NCBI GenBank assembly: GCA_938028745.1
Contig: CALIZL010000064.1
Span: 1-14,386, forward strand
Direction: 5' to 3'
DNA from: an uncultured Prevotella sp.
GTDB lineage: Bacteria; Bacteroidota; Bacteroidia; Bacteroidales; Bacteroidaceae
DNA length: 14,386 nucleotides
Shown piece after piece: positions 1 to 6,689 of the stretch. The notes under the pieces were generated by a model that saw only the letters and a list, made by a program, of their open reading frames with translations, was not told where the DNA came from and ran no database searches. The position numbers were made by a program, and so were the translations under genes. How positions within the stretch are numbered: the stretch's first letter is position 1; every line of letters begins with the position of its first letter.

Positions 1-138
1 CATTTTTTCACCCTTTCACCTTTTTACCTTTTCACCTTTAAAAGGCGTTAGCCATTTTTTCACCCTTTCACCTTTTTACCTTTTCACCTTTAAAAGGCGT
101 TAGCCATCTTTTCACCCTTTCACCTTTTCACCCTTTCA
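1..138. repeat. Tandem repeat of a 52-bp pyrimidine-rich unit
   Basis: Two identical 52-bp units (1-52 and 53-104) are followed by a related partial unit (105-138). Each unit is a run of ttttcacc-like words of about 8 bases, followed by a ctttaaaagg stretch and the core ggcgttagcc (44-53 and 96-105). Read on the minus strand this is GGCTAACGCC followed by purine-rich GGTGAAAA words. The same module recurs in the opposite orientation at 2491-2640, on the other side of the outer-membrane protein gene. The block lies downstream of that gene's stop and holds no credible reading frame. The array may continue past the window edge. Confidence 0.9.
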
Positions 139-254
139 ATTTTATTGTCAAACAGAATTGCTTAAAGAACTGCTCCACCCCCTACTCTATTCGCACGGAG
201 CAGGGATGTAGGGAGCGTTATCCTTTGGGAGAATGTATGGGGACGGGCGGAAGT
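139..254. other. Non-coding stretch downstream of the barrel gene
   Basis: This stretch carries no credible gene. The only structure I see is a six-base stem (171-176 with 197-202) with a 20-base loop. On the minus strand it is followed by GTTCTTTAAG, which is a poor U-tract. It could be a weak terminator for the outer-membrane protein gene, but the stem is short and the loop long, so I do not call one. Confidence 0.4.
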
Positions 255-2333
255 TTACTTTCTCATCCTGGAAGTATCAACTTCTTTCTTGGTTTTCGCC
301 TTATAGTTGCCGAACTTATAAATAAGGCTGAACGCGAGTGTTGTCCAATCTTGCCTTACACGCAAGCCGAAATCTTGGTTGCCGTAGCCCGAATGTGTAA
401 CAATTTGGCGGTTGGTTAGGTTATTTCCCGACAACACGGCGTTCCATTTACCATTTGCAGATGCCCACCGCATGGAGGCGTTTAAGGAGAATACGCCACT
501 GATGTCGTACACCCCTTGAATGGCTCGGGACTGAAACGTGGGACTAACGGAAAAGCGCACATTGGGCCTCTTGCTCAACAAGGCCGAGAGGTTGCCACCC
601 GTGCGAACGGTGAAACGGGCGCGATTGAAAGGCAAATCGAAAAAGTGGTTGTTCTTGTCACTAATATACATGCCTGTTACATAAGCGTTGCCGTTGAGCC
701 ACGAGCCTGCCGAGAAACGCGCCATCGCCTGCAAACCAAAGATGTTGCGATGGTTGAAGTTAACCACCTGCATCACCACGGCCATGCGGTTGCTTAGCTG
801 ATAGGGCAATTGCACTGCATAATCGTTGCAGATGCTGGCAAATGCCACAAGGGTGTAACGGCCTTTGATAAGCCAAGACAGCGACGTGTCGTAGTTTTTG
901 GAGGGCCTTAGCAAGGGGTTTCCCCATATCTCGGAATAGGCAGAGGAGTAGTAAATCTGGCTCATCGTGCTCCAATAGCTTGGGTAAGTGGCGTTAGAGT
1001 TGAGCGACAGGTTCAGCGTGTGGTGGCTGTTTACTTGCCATGCGGCGTTAAAGGTTGGAAAAATGCGCCAATCGTTCCATTGCGGCGTATGATAGTTTTC
1101 TATGGCCAGGGTTGTTTCTAGGTTGAGCCCTTTGCCAAACTGCTTGCTAAATCCGATGTAGCCATTAAAGCGTTGTTCGTCGATGTTCACCTCGCTGGTG
1201 GCCTCGGGCAGCACGATGCCAGCATCGTTGAGCGTGGTTTGATAGCTTTTGTTGTTTGCGGTTTGCCATTCAAGACCATAGTTTAACTGCCACCCGCGAC
1301 CTAAGGTGTGCACCTGGTCGGCCGTGAATAGCCATTTTCGGATGGTTTGGTCGCTCTTTGCAGTCACCACTCGCCTATCCGCGCCCAATTGTCCATTGAG
1401 AGATTGGTTGCGTGGCGAACTATAATAGGTGTAGGTTGCGTTAAGTTGCAGTCCGAAAGGCAGGGTGTAATATAGGCCGATGTTGTGCAGCAGATTGTGT
1501 CCCTCACTGCTTTGTGCAGACACGCTGCTGCCCGTTGTCGTGTTATTGCTGTCGATGAAGTTGGCATCTGCGGTGTAGGCCACTTCTACCTTGTGGTGTT
1601 CGGCAAAGCGATAGCCAAGCTCAATGCCGATGTCGTGGGATGTGCCGCTGCTGATGTTGCTTGTTTTGTCGTTGTAGGCCACGCGCGTTCCGTTCAGCGG
1701 ATGTTGGGCATAGTGTTCTGCCTCTGCATATCCTTTACCACCAGTAAAGGTATAATTCAGGTCGAGTGTAAAGCGGCCGTTGGCATACAACAGGTTGCCC
1801 TGACCATAGCCTCGTGCATACCTCGTCTGGTTGAGCGTGGCTTGCAGCTGTCCCGAAGTGTGGTGCTGACCGCCGTTGTCGTTGGTTATGATGTTGATTG
1901 CCGCCCCGCGAACATGGTATTGTGCAGGAGCCGAGAGCATTACTTCGGCTTTGGAGAGTCGCGCGGCAGGCATGTTTTTCAGTTTCTTTATAGCTTGGGC
2001 TTGACTTAGGGTGGAGGCCTTTCCGTCGATAATGAGTGTTATGCTCGAACCTGCCAAGCTCAGGTTGCCATCGGCGGTGCTGATGCCTGGTATGTTGGTG
2101 ATGGCATCGTAAGCGTTGTCGGCAGGGAGTTTCTCTAACAGCAACTGCATGTTATACACTAGCTTGCCTCTTTCTAGCTTTACGGTGGGGCGTTCGCCTT
2201 TCACAATCACTTCGGGCAGGTCGCGATAAAGCGAGTCGATAGTCAAGCTGTCGGTTGTCTTGTTCGTTTCTTGTGCGTAAGAAAGCGCACAAACGAATAG
2301 TGAAAGGATGAACAAGCTGCATCTTGGTTTCAT
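255..2333 (-). CDS. TonB-dependent receptor-type outer-membrane beta-barrel protein
   Basis: The protein has 692 residues from the chosen start. The frame is open to 2375, but Met at 2331-2333 is preferred because it begins a textbook signal peptide (MKPRCSLFIL, hydrophobic core to about residue 17, likely cleavage near SYAQ at 18-21). The 14 residues upstream would put a non-signal stretch in front of it. Residues about 50-153 resemble a plug domain: LPADNAYDAITNIPGI, then DGNLSLAGSSITLIIDGK (88-105), then a segment ending RGAAINIIT (142-150). The rest alternates aromatic and polar residues as in a large barrel and nears its end with AFSLIYKFG. This matches the Bacteroidota outer membrane beta-barrel family (OMP_b-brl_3). 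Members often carry an N-terminal carboxypeptidase-like regulatory domain, which is absent here. There is no SusD-like partner nearby, so glycan uptake is not indicated and the substrate is unknown. It has its own promoter (2421-2451) and sits alone between repeat-filled gaps. It could be a client of the TonB system at 5850-8861. Confidence 0.88.
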   Translation of the reverse strand: MKPRCSLFILSLFVCALSYAQETNKTTDSLTIDSLYRDLPEVIVKGERPTVKLERGKLVYNMQLLLEKLPADNAYDAITNIPGISTADGNLSLAGSSITLIIDGKASTLSQAQAIKKLKNMPAARLSKAEVMLSAPAQYHVRGAAINIITNDNGGQHHTSGQLQATLNQTRYARGYGQGNLLYANGRFTLDLNYTFTGGKGYAEAEHYAQHPLNGTRVAYNDKTSNISSGTSHDIGIELGYRFAEHHKVEVAYTADANFIDSNNTTTGSSVSAQSSEGHNLLHNIGLYYTLPFGLQLNATYTYYSSPRNQSLNGQLGADRRVVTAKSDQTIRKWLFTADQVHTLGRGWQLNYGLEWQTANNKSYQTTLNDAGIVLPEATSEVNIDEQRFNGYIGFSKQFGKGLNLETTLAIENYHTPQWNDWRIFPTFNAAWQVNSHHTLNLSLNSNATYPSYWSTMSQIYYSSAYSEIWGNPLLRPSKNYDTSLSWLIKGRYTLVAFASICNDYAVQLPYQLSNRMAVVMQVVNFNHRNIFGLQAMARFSAGSWLNGNAYVTGMYISDKNNHFFDLPFNRARFTVRTGGNLSALLSKRPNVRFSVSPTFQSRAIQGVYDISGVFSLNASMRWASANGKWNAVLSGNNLTNRQIVTHSGYGNQDFGLRVRQDWTTLAFSLIYKFGNYKAKTKKEVDTSRMRK

Positions 2334-2420
2334 TGGTGTACATGTTAGTGGGTAGATAACGTTGGGACTCAACACAAAACTTGCTATGGCTTAAAGCATT
2401 ATCAGCTTAGGGAGCAATGA

Positions 2421-2451
2421 CAAAGTTATAAAAAAATGTAAGAAGAAACAA
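2421..2451 (-). promoter_or_regulatory. Promoter of the barrel protein gene
   Basis: On the minus strand this reads TTG, a 20-base spacer, then TAACTTTG. It fits the Bacteroidota housekeeping promoter pattern (TTG near -33 and TAnnTTTG near -7) with the usual spacing of about 19-21. It would start transcription near 2414, leaving a leader of about 80 bases before the start at 2333. The call rests on motif and spacing only. Confidence 0.62.
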
Positions 2452-2490
2452 GATTGGAGGGAAAAAATTGGGGGAAGGGGAAAGGGAAAG

Positions 2491-2640
2491 ATGGCTGCGC
2501 CCTTTAAAGGTGAAAGGGTGAAAAGGTGAAAGGGTGAAAAGATGGCTGCGCCGTCAAGGCATTTGGCTTAACTCCTTAACTCCATAACTCCTTAACTCCT
2601 AAAACTGAAAAGGTGAAAAGATGGCTAACGCCCTTTAAAG
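2491..2640. repeat. Purine-rich module repeats (gatggctgcgcc / ggtgaaaa)
   Basis: Three copies of a module beginning atggctgcgcc or atggctaacgcc (2491, 2542, 2621) are associated with ggtgaaaa-type words of about 8 bases and with the palindrome cctttaaagg (2501-2510; cctttaaag again at 2632-2640). It is the same module as at 1-138 but in the opposite orientation. Bases 2511-2547 are an exact inverted copy of 102-138. The block lies upstream of the barrel gene's promoter and is not coding. Confidence 0.85.
2560..2599. repeat. 40-bp direct repeat, copy 1 (aactcctt-type)
   Basis: This 40-bp stretch starting catttggctt is identical to 2748-2787. Internally it is a period-8 run of aactcctt and aactccat words. 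The second copy continues into further degenerate words up to about 2810. It is non-coding. Confidence 0.9.
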
Positions 2641-2641
2641 G

Positions 2642-2728
2642 TATCTAGCGGGTTCTAGATTTCTAGTTCATTCTAGATATCGGATAAGTTGGACAAGTCA
2701 GACTTGTCCGACTCGTCTGACCTGTCAT
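2642..2728. repeat. ttctag cluster and degenerate 9-bp tandem repeat
   Basis: Four ctag words in 2644-2678 are followed by a degenerate period-9 run (aagttggac, aagtcagac, ttgtccgac, tcgtctgac) at about 2686-2725. Within it, 2691-2698 and 2702-2709 form a perfect 8-bp inverted repeat around a three-base spacer. There is no gene. These are two further simple-repeat families in the same gap. Confidence 0.7.
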
Positions 2729-2747
2729 TAGCCTAACGCCAACTATA

Positions 2748-2810
2748 CATTTGGCTTAACTCCTTAACTCCATAACTCCTTAACTCCATAACCCCTTAAT
2801 TCCCTAACTT
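2748..2810. repeat. 40-bp direct repeat, copy 2, with extension
   Basis: Bases 2748-2787 are identical to 2560-2599. The period-8 pattern then decays (aactccat, aacccctt, aattccct) up to about 2810, just before the terminator of the TPR gene. It is non-coding. Confidence 0.88.
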
Positions 2811-2812
2811 CT

Positions 2813-2854
2813 AAAGAAGAAAAAGGGGTGCGCCACACGAATGTGACACACCCC
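2813..2854 (-). terminator. Rho-independent terminator of the TPR gene
   Basis: On the minus strand the RNA forms a 13-bp stem (2842-2854 with 2825-2837) closed by a UUCG tetraloop, starting GGGGUG and ending CACCCC, followed by UUUUUCUUCUUU (2824-2813). All 13 positions pair on the minus-strand RNA, two of them as G-U wobbles. The same two positions are A-C mismatches on the plus strand, which assigns the element to minus-strand transcription. It lies about 130 bases past the TPR stop codon. Confidence 0.88.
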
Positions 2855-2984
2855 AAATTATTACTTATATATTTGTTACAGGCTAGTTGAAGACTTGCAA
2901 CACCTTTGCGCAAATCTTATATACGTATATCACACATCAATGATAATGAACCCACCTGTTTGCAATTCTTTGGTCGGAAGATAC

Positions 2985-4403
2985 TTACTTAATGCCTAAA
3001 GCTTGCTTAGCCGTTTCGTTTTCAGGGTCAATCTCCAACACCTTCTTCCAATATCCGTCGGCCGTAGCCTTGTCGTTCTTCACTAGGTAATAATAACCCA
3101 GATAACGGTAAGCCTCTGTCAAACGGGCATTGTCGGCCTTATCGCGGTCGGCTTTGCTACCCAAAGAGTTTACGATAGCCTCGTAGAAAGGCTTGGCAAG
3201 ACCTTCTTTGGTTTCGGGGTCGAGATTGGAATTGATGCGGGCACGCATGAAGTTGGCGAAGTCGATGTTGGCAGGGAACTTCTCGCCCAGACGTGCATAA
3301 ACATCATCGGCCTTCTTAAACGAAGCTTTCTGTTGGTCGCCCGTCTGCTTTGCAGCCAAGTTCATGTAGATGGTAGCCAATCCGGCCATGTCGCTAGCCG
3401 TAGTCTTTGCGGCATGTTTGAGGTATTCCTCGTAATAAGCGGTGGCCTTATCAAAATCTTCTTTTGCAAGGTAAAGGTCGGAAAGGGCCTTGCGGTTGCT
3501 GTTAACCAACTCTTCGTTGCCCTTGTTCTCTTGCATTGCCTTGTTGAACATCTCGATAGCCTTGTCGTACTGCTTATCGTTCTTCAGTGCCGTACCATAA
3601 TAGGTGTAGTCGAAACCCGTGAACTTAGAACTGTCAGAGGCGTTGAAAAGTGCATCGGCATACTTCAAAGCCTCGGCAGTGCGCTCCATGTCGGTAAGGT
3701 TATAGAAAGCAAGACGGTTCCAAGCGGCCTTACGTGGGTTGCGCGAAAGTCCGTATAGTGCCATTTCCAAACTCTTATCACGCTTTTGCAGCATCCACGC
3801 CTCGGTAGCGTAGTTGGTGATGTCCACATCTTCGAGTTTGCTCTTGTCGGTTACCTTATCATAGTACTGCAAGCTCTGCTCCATGCGGTTAGAGGCATAG
3901 AGGATGCGGCCTGCAAGCGCATCAACAGCCACGTCGGGACGTTGCGCACGCAAGTCGTTAAGCTTTGCCACAGCCTCTTCGGGACTGCGTCCACGATAGA
4001 TATTGGCATACTTGAAATATCCTTCGGGGTTCTTGGGGTCGAAATAAATGGCTTGCTGATACCATGCGGCAGCTGCACCGCCATCATCCTTCAACACCTC
4101 GATGTCGCCCAAGAGGATGTATCCTTGACCGTAGTTCTTGTTGGCCTTGATGGCAAGGTTGGCATACTGCTTGGCATTTGCCGTATCCTTAGCCTCGAAA
4201 TAGGCGCGTCCGATACCTGCCAACACCTCGGCGTTCTTCTTGTTCTTTTTGAAGACCTCTTTAACTTGGTCTTTTGCCGCAGCGGGGTTGGCGATAATTA
4301 CCTTAGAGATGGCGTCGATGGTAGACTTGTTGTCTTGCGCCATGAGCGGCGCGCTGATACCTACCACCAACGCACCTAATAAAAGATATTTAACTGTTTT
4401 CAT
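2985..4403 (-). CDS. Secreted tetratricopeptide-repeat protein
   Basis: The protein has 472 residues and starts with a signal peptide (MKTVKYLLLGALVVGISAPL, likely cleaved after MAQ at 21-23), with no lipobox cysteine. The mature protein is helical with TPR-like repeats throughout. Clear ones are at about 57-90 (AEVLAGIGRAYFEAKD), 91-126 (GQGYILLGDIEV, ending YFDPKNP), 127-158, about 275-330, and a good C-terminal unit at about 426-465 (AYRYLGYYYLVKNDKATADGYWKKVLEIDPENE). TPR solenoids bind other proteins, so a periplasmic scaffold or adaptor is likely, but no partner or activity can be read from the sequence. It is the last gene after exbB-exbD-exbD-tonB and the PstS-like gene, separated from them by a 477-base gap with a hairpin and a repeat array. 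I saw no TAnnTTTG promoter element in that gap, so it may be read from the upstream operon. A strong terminator follows. The start has only a weak upstream AGGA (4406-4409). Confidence 0.9.
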   Translation of the reverse strand: MKTVKYLLLGALVVGISAPLMAQDNKSTIDAISKVIIANPAAAKDQVKEVFKKNKKNAEVLAGIGRAYFEAKDTANAKQYANLAIKANKNYGQGYILLGDIEVLKDDGGAAAAWYQQAIYFDPKNPEGYFKYANIYRGRSPEEAVAKLNDLRAQRPDVAVDALAGRILYASNRMEQSLQYYDKVTDKSKLEDVDITNYATEAWMLQKRDKSLEMALYGLSRNPRKAAWNRLAFYNLTDMERTAEALKYADALFNASDSSKFTGFDYTYYGTALKNDKQYDKAIEMFNKAMQENKGNEELVNSNRKALSDLYLAKEDFDKATAYYEEYLKHAAKTTASDMAGLATIYMNLAAKQTGDQQKASFKKADDVYARLGEKFPANIDFANFMRARINSNLDPETKEGLAKPFYEAIVNSLGSKADRDKADNARLTEAYRYLGYYYLVKNDKATADGYWKKVLEIDPENETAKQALGIK

Positions 4404-4428
4404 AATCCTACGTTCTTATAATACTCTT

Positions 4429-4448
4429 AGCGTGTTTTGCAAAACGCT
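4429..4448 (-). promoter_or_regulatory. Small palindromic hairpin just upstream of the TPR gene
   Basis: The 12-base perfect palindrome GTTTTGCAAAAC (4434-4445) sits inside a five-base stem (4429-4433 with 4444-4448), about 26 bases before the TPR start codon. It could be an operator half-site pair or a small leader hairpin affecting translation. Nothing else supports a function. Confidence 0.3.
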
Positions 4449-4495
4449 TTACAGCTTGCGTTCTTTACTTTTGGAGCTGATTACTTGTGCATACC

Positions 4496-4770
4496 TTGCG
4501 CCTGTGCCTGCACATTTGTCAGCTATGGGTTGTTCTGCCATGCGCTAACCTTGTATCAGTGCCTGCACATTTGTCAGCCATTAGTTGTTCTGCCATGCGC
4601 TAGCCTCGCGCCTGTGCCTGCACATTTGTCAGCCGTTGGTTGTTCTGACATGCGCTAGCCTCGCCCCTGTGCCTGCACATTTGTCAGCCATTAGTTGTTC
4701 TGCCATGCGCTAGCCTTGCGCCTGTGCCTGCACATTTGTCAGCTGTTGGTTGTTCTGACATGCGCTAGCC
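4496..4770. repeat. Five-copy 55-bp tandem array
   Basis: There are five copies of exactly 55 bp (4496-4550, 4551-4605, 4606-4660, 4661-4715, 4716-4770) with no spacers. All share tgcctgcacatttgtcag and end catgcgctagcc (catgcgctaacc in the first). Copies 2 and 4 share one variant middle (ccattagttgttctgcc); copies 3 and 5 share another (c[c/t]gttggttgttctgac). So the array has a 110-bp higher-order period, with copy 1 divergent. It lies in the gap between the PstS-like gene and the TPR gene, inside the leader of the latter if they are co-transcribed. Each copy begins a short minus-strand frame of 25-30 codons (see findings). Confidence 0.95.
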
Positions 4771-4802
4771 GTAGTCCGCAACACGAAAGACCAACGTAAG
4801 GG

Positions 4803-4838
4803 ATACTTGACAGCAGGATTGAAACCTGCTGCAAGCAT
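4803..4838 (-). other. Intercistronic RNA hairpin after the PstS-like gene
   Basis: On the minus-strand RNA, 4825-4838 pairs with 4803-4817 to give a 14-bp stem with one bulged U (4810), one G-U pair and a seven-base loop (4818-4824). The G-U position is an A-C mismatch on the plus strand, so the structure favours minus-strand transcripts. It begins 42 bases after the PstS-like stop codon. No U-tract follows, so it is not a standard terminator. It may instead be a transcript-end stabiliser, a processing site or an attenuator between the operon and the TPR gene. A weaker six-bp stem (4846-4851 with 4860-4865) lies just before it. Confidence 0.5.
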
Positions 4839-4880
4839 GCCTATACCTTCTTAGACGACAGAAGGCCCAAATTGTTTTAT

Positions 4881-5843
4881 CTATTGATTAACATTAACAT
4901 CCCTTATGGTTATGTTACCTTGCACAGGCAAGAGGCCAGATTTAAGGATGATAAGTTGCCCTTTGGGCGATGCCATGAACTGCGCAAATCCCCAAGGTAG
5001 CCCATGATAAGGGTCGTTGAGAAGGGCGTAGATGGTGCGTATCAATGGATAATTACCGTTATATATATAATATTGGTAAGGTTTCCAACTGTTGGCTGGT
5101 GTGCCTTTGTCTTTTCTACTTACCGACATTACACGAATATTCTTATTGAAAGTGAGATTGGTGCTGTCTCGTTTGTCGTTGAGCCAGTTGCTGCCGATAA
5201 TGCCGATGGCATTCGGGGTCTTCTCAACATAGTCCACCACGTCGGCCGTTTTGTTCGTTGCAACGACATTGGGGTTGGTGATGGGTTTTCCGCCAAGTAT
5301 GGAGTCTTCGGCGAAGTGTACGGTGCTAGACCGTTTGTTGTCGAAAACCACCGTGATGGTGCCACGCTTTGAACCGGGGAAGATGTCGCTCCAATTCTTC
5401 GCCTCGCCGCGAAGCACACGTGCGATGTCCTTAACAGAAATGCAAGTGTCGACATTGTTCTTGTTTACGATGAGCGCCAACCCGTCGTAAGCCAACTTGA
5501 TGGTTTGTGGACGGAACTGCTTATCGTAAAGGCTCTGGTACTCTTTCTTTTTGAAATCACGACTAGTGATTACGAGGCTGACGCTGTCTTTAAGCAAAAG
5601 TGTGATACCCTCGCCCTCGGTTGTGTAAATGGGATTGACCGTAGCTTGAGGATAGACAGCGTGGAACACCTCGCGTTCCTCGTCGATGATGGGACTAAAA
5701 CTTTCGTCAGAGGCGAAACTAATCACCCCTGACGAATATGTGTCCGTGCGGCCGTTCTTGCGCTTGCTTTCTCCACAAGCGGCAAGAACAAAGCTACACA
5801 GTGCTAATCCTACGATTGTGTAAGATGTTATGCTTTTTCTCAT
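4881..5843 (-). CDS. PstS-like periplasmic substrate-binding lipoprotein
   Basis: The protein has 320 residues, with a lipoprotein signal (hydrophobic core 9-22, lipobox LAAC, Cys23 the lipid-anchored residue). The mature part follows the PBP-like fold of phosphate-binding proteins: ISFASDESFSPIIDEEREVF (41-60), LVITSRDF (90-97), LALIVNKNN (122-130), an ARVLRGEAKNWSDIFPGSKRG segment (141-161), FDNKRSSTVHFAED (167-180), and a C-terminal YPLIRTIYALLNDP region (265-278) with FAQFMASPKGQLIILKSGLLPV (286-307). Canonical PstS proteins bind phosphate partly through an Arg and an SGT loop. Here the matching place reads R171-S-S-T174, so the ligand may be phosphate, another anion, or nothing. No pstC, pstA, pstB or phoU lies in the window. 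The gene starts 6 bases after the tonB stop, so it belongs to the TonB operon. Annotation pipelines would probably call it a phosphate ABC transporter binding protein; I think a TonB-linked role is at least as likely. Confidence 0.85.
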   Translation of the reverse strand: MRKSITSYTIVGLALCSFVLAACGESKRKNGRTDTYSSGVISFASDESFSPIIDEEREVFHAVYPQATVNPIYTTEGEGITLLLKDSVSLVITSRDFKKKEYQSLYDKQFRPQTIKLAYDGLALIVNKNNVDTCISVKDIARVLRGEAKNWSDIFPGSKRGTITVVFDNKRSSTVHFAEDSILGGKPITNPNVVATNKTADVVDYVEKTPNAIGIIGSNWLNDKRDSTNLTFNKNIRVMSVSRKDKGTPANSWKPYQYYIYNGNYPLIRTIYALLNDPYHGLPWGFAQFMASPKGQLIILKSGLLPVQGNITIRDVNVNQ

Positions 5844-5849
5844 AAAATG

Positions 5850-6683
5850 CTATTGCAGTCTGAATGAAACAGGAACGTTGTACTTAACACGTACAGCCGA
5901 ACCATTCTGCTTACCTGGAATCCAGTTGGGCATGCTCTTAACAACGCGAGCGGCCTCGCGGTCTAGAGAGGGGTCTACCGAACGAGCCACCTTCACGTCG
6001 GTGATAGAGCCGTCGCGCTCCACAACGAACGAGATAACAACACGTCCTTGTACGCCGTTCTCCTGTGCTACGACAGGGTACTTCACGTTGTCCGACAAGA
6101 ATTTCATCAATGCGGCATCGCCACCAGGGAATTGAGGCATCTGCTCAACCACCTCGAAGATCTTCGTTTCAATCTCGGGTTTGGGTTCGGGCTGTGCCAC
6201 AGCTTCCTTAATTTTGAGCACTTCACCAGCAGCATCGTCGTTACCCTTCACGTCAATGGCACCGATAGCTGTCTTGGTAGACATGATTTCTTCTTGTGTT
6301 TTAATTTCATCCTCAGGTTTCACCTGGTCGTCGCGCTTAATAACAGGTGCGGTAAACTTCACCGAACTCTTCACGCGTTCAACAACTTTCTCAGGCTCGG
6401 TGTCAACCTTAGGTTTCTGCTTCACCTCAGCCTGTTTCTTAGGCTGGTTGAGAGCAGATAACTCCGTAACCTGAGTGGCGTCTACCTTTCCTTGACTAGC
6501 CTCGATTACGCTTTTGATGGCAACAATCGAGAACACCAATACTGCAGCAGCAAGGATAGAGATCATGGCGAGGATGTTGCGCTTGGTGGTTCCCTTACGG
6601 AGCTTATACGCACCATACGCTTGGTTTTTGCCTTCAAACACGAGGTCTACCCAGTCACCGTCAACCAAATCAATCTTTGACAT
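5850..6683 (-). CDS. tonB: Energy transducer TonB
   Basis: The protein has 277 residues and carries force from the ExbB/ExbD motor across the periplasm to outer-membrane receptors. The short cytoplasmic N-terminus holds the Bacteroidota motif DLVFEGKNQAYGAYKLR (13-29). It is followed by one membrane segment (about 37-57) and a Lys/Pro/Glu-rich periplasmic linker (about 80-175) that spans the cell wall. The C-terminal TonB domain is intact (about 179-277): QMPQFPGGDAALMKFL (181-196), then NVKYP (199-203), GRVVISFVVERDGSITDVKV (213-232), and W-I-P-G-K-Q-N-G leading to VRVKYNVPVSF (264-274). It lies downstream of exbB and two exbD genes and 6 bases before the PstS-like gene. Unlike most genes here it has a good Shine-Dalgarno site (6690-6696). 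The family is certain; which receptors it drives is not shown. Confidence 0.96.
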   Translation of the reverse strand: MSKIDLVDGDWVDLVFEGKNQAYGAYKLRKGTTKRNILAMISILAAAVLVFSIVAIKSVIEASQGKVDATQVTELSALNQPKKQAEVKQKPKVDTEPEKVVERVKSSVKFTAPVIKRDDQVKPEDEIKTQEEIMSTKTAIGAIDVKGNDDAAGEVLKIKEAVAQPEPKPEIETKIFEVVEQMPQFPGGDAALMKFLSDNVKYPVVAQENGVQGRVVISFVVERDGSITDVKVARSVDPSLDREAARVVKSMPNWIPGKQNGSAVRVKYNVPVSFRLQ

Positions 6684-6689
6684 AGTTTT

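Noticed and set aside
171..202. Terminator of the barrel protein gene
   Set aside because: A six-base stem with a 20-base loop and a broken U-tract is not convincing.
255..2333. SusC of a polysaccharide utilisation locus
   Set aside because: The protein is too short for SusC, lacks its N-terminal domain, and there is no susD, glycosidase or sensor gene nearby.
1..2547. Insertion sequence or transposon ended by inverted repeats
   Set aside because: There is no transposase between the inverted repeats. The repeats are low-complexity modules present in several partial copies rather than defined element ends, and no target-site duplication was seen.
3786..4379. Long plus-strand open frames opposite the TPR, aminotransferase, ribBA and receptor genes
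   Set aside because: These are antisense shadows of well-supported genes with clear domains. None shows a recognisable domain, signal or ribosome site of its own.
4437..4658. Plus-strand 73-codon gene in the 55-bp array
   Set aside because: The frame exists only because the repeat has few stops on that strand. It has no promoter or ribosome site, and its product is a simple echo of the repeat.
4496..4770. CRISPR array
   Set aside because: The 55-bp units are contiguous and similar over their whole length. There are no unique spacers and no cas genes.
4881..5843. Phosphate-uptake (pst) operon
   Set aside because: Only the binding-protein-like gene is present, and it is placed in a TonB operon. 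No permease, ATPase or phoU is adjacent.
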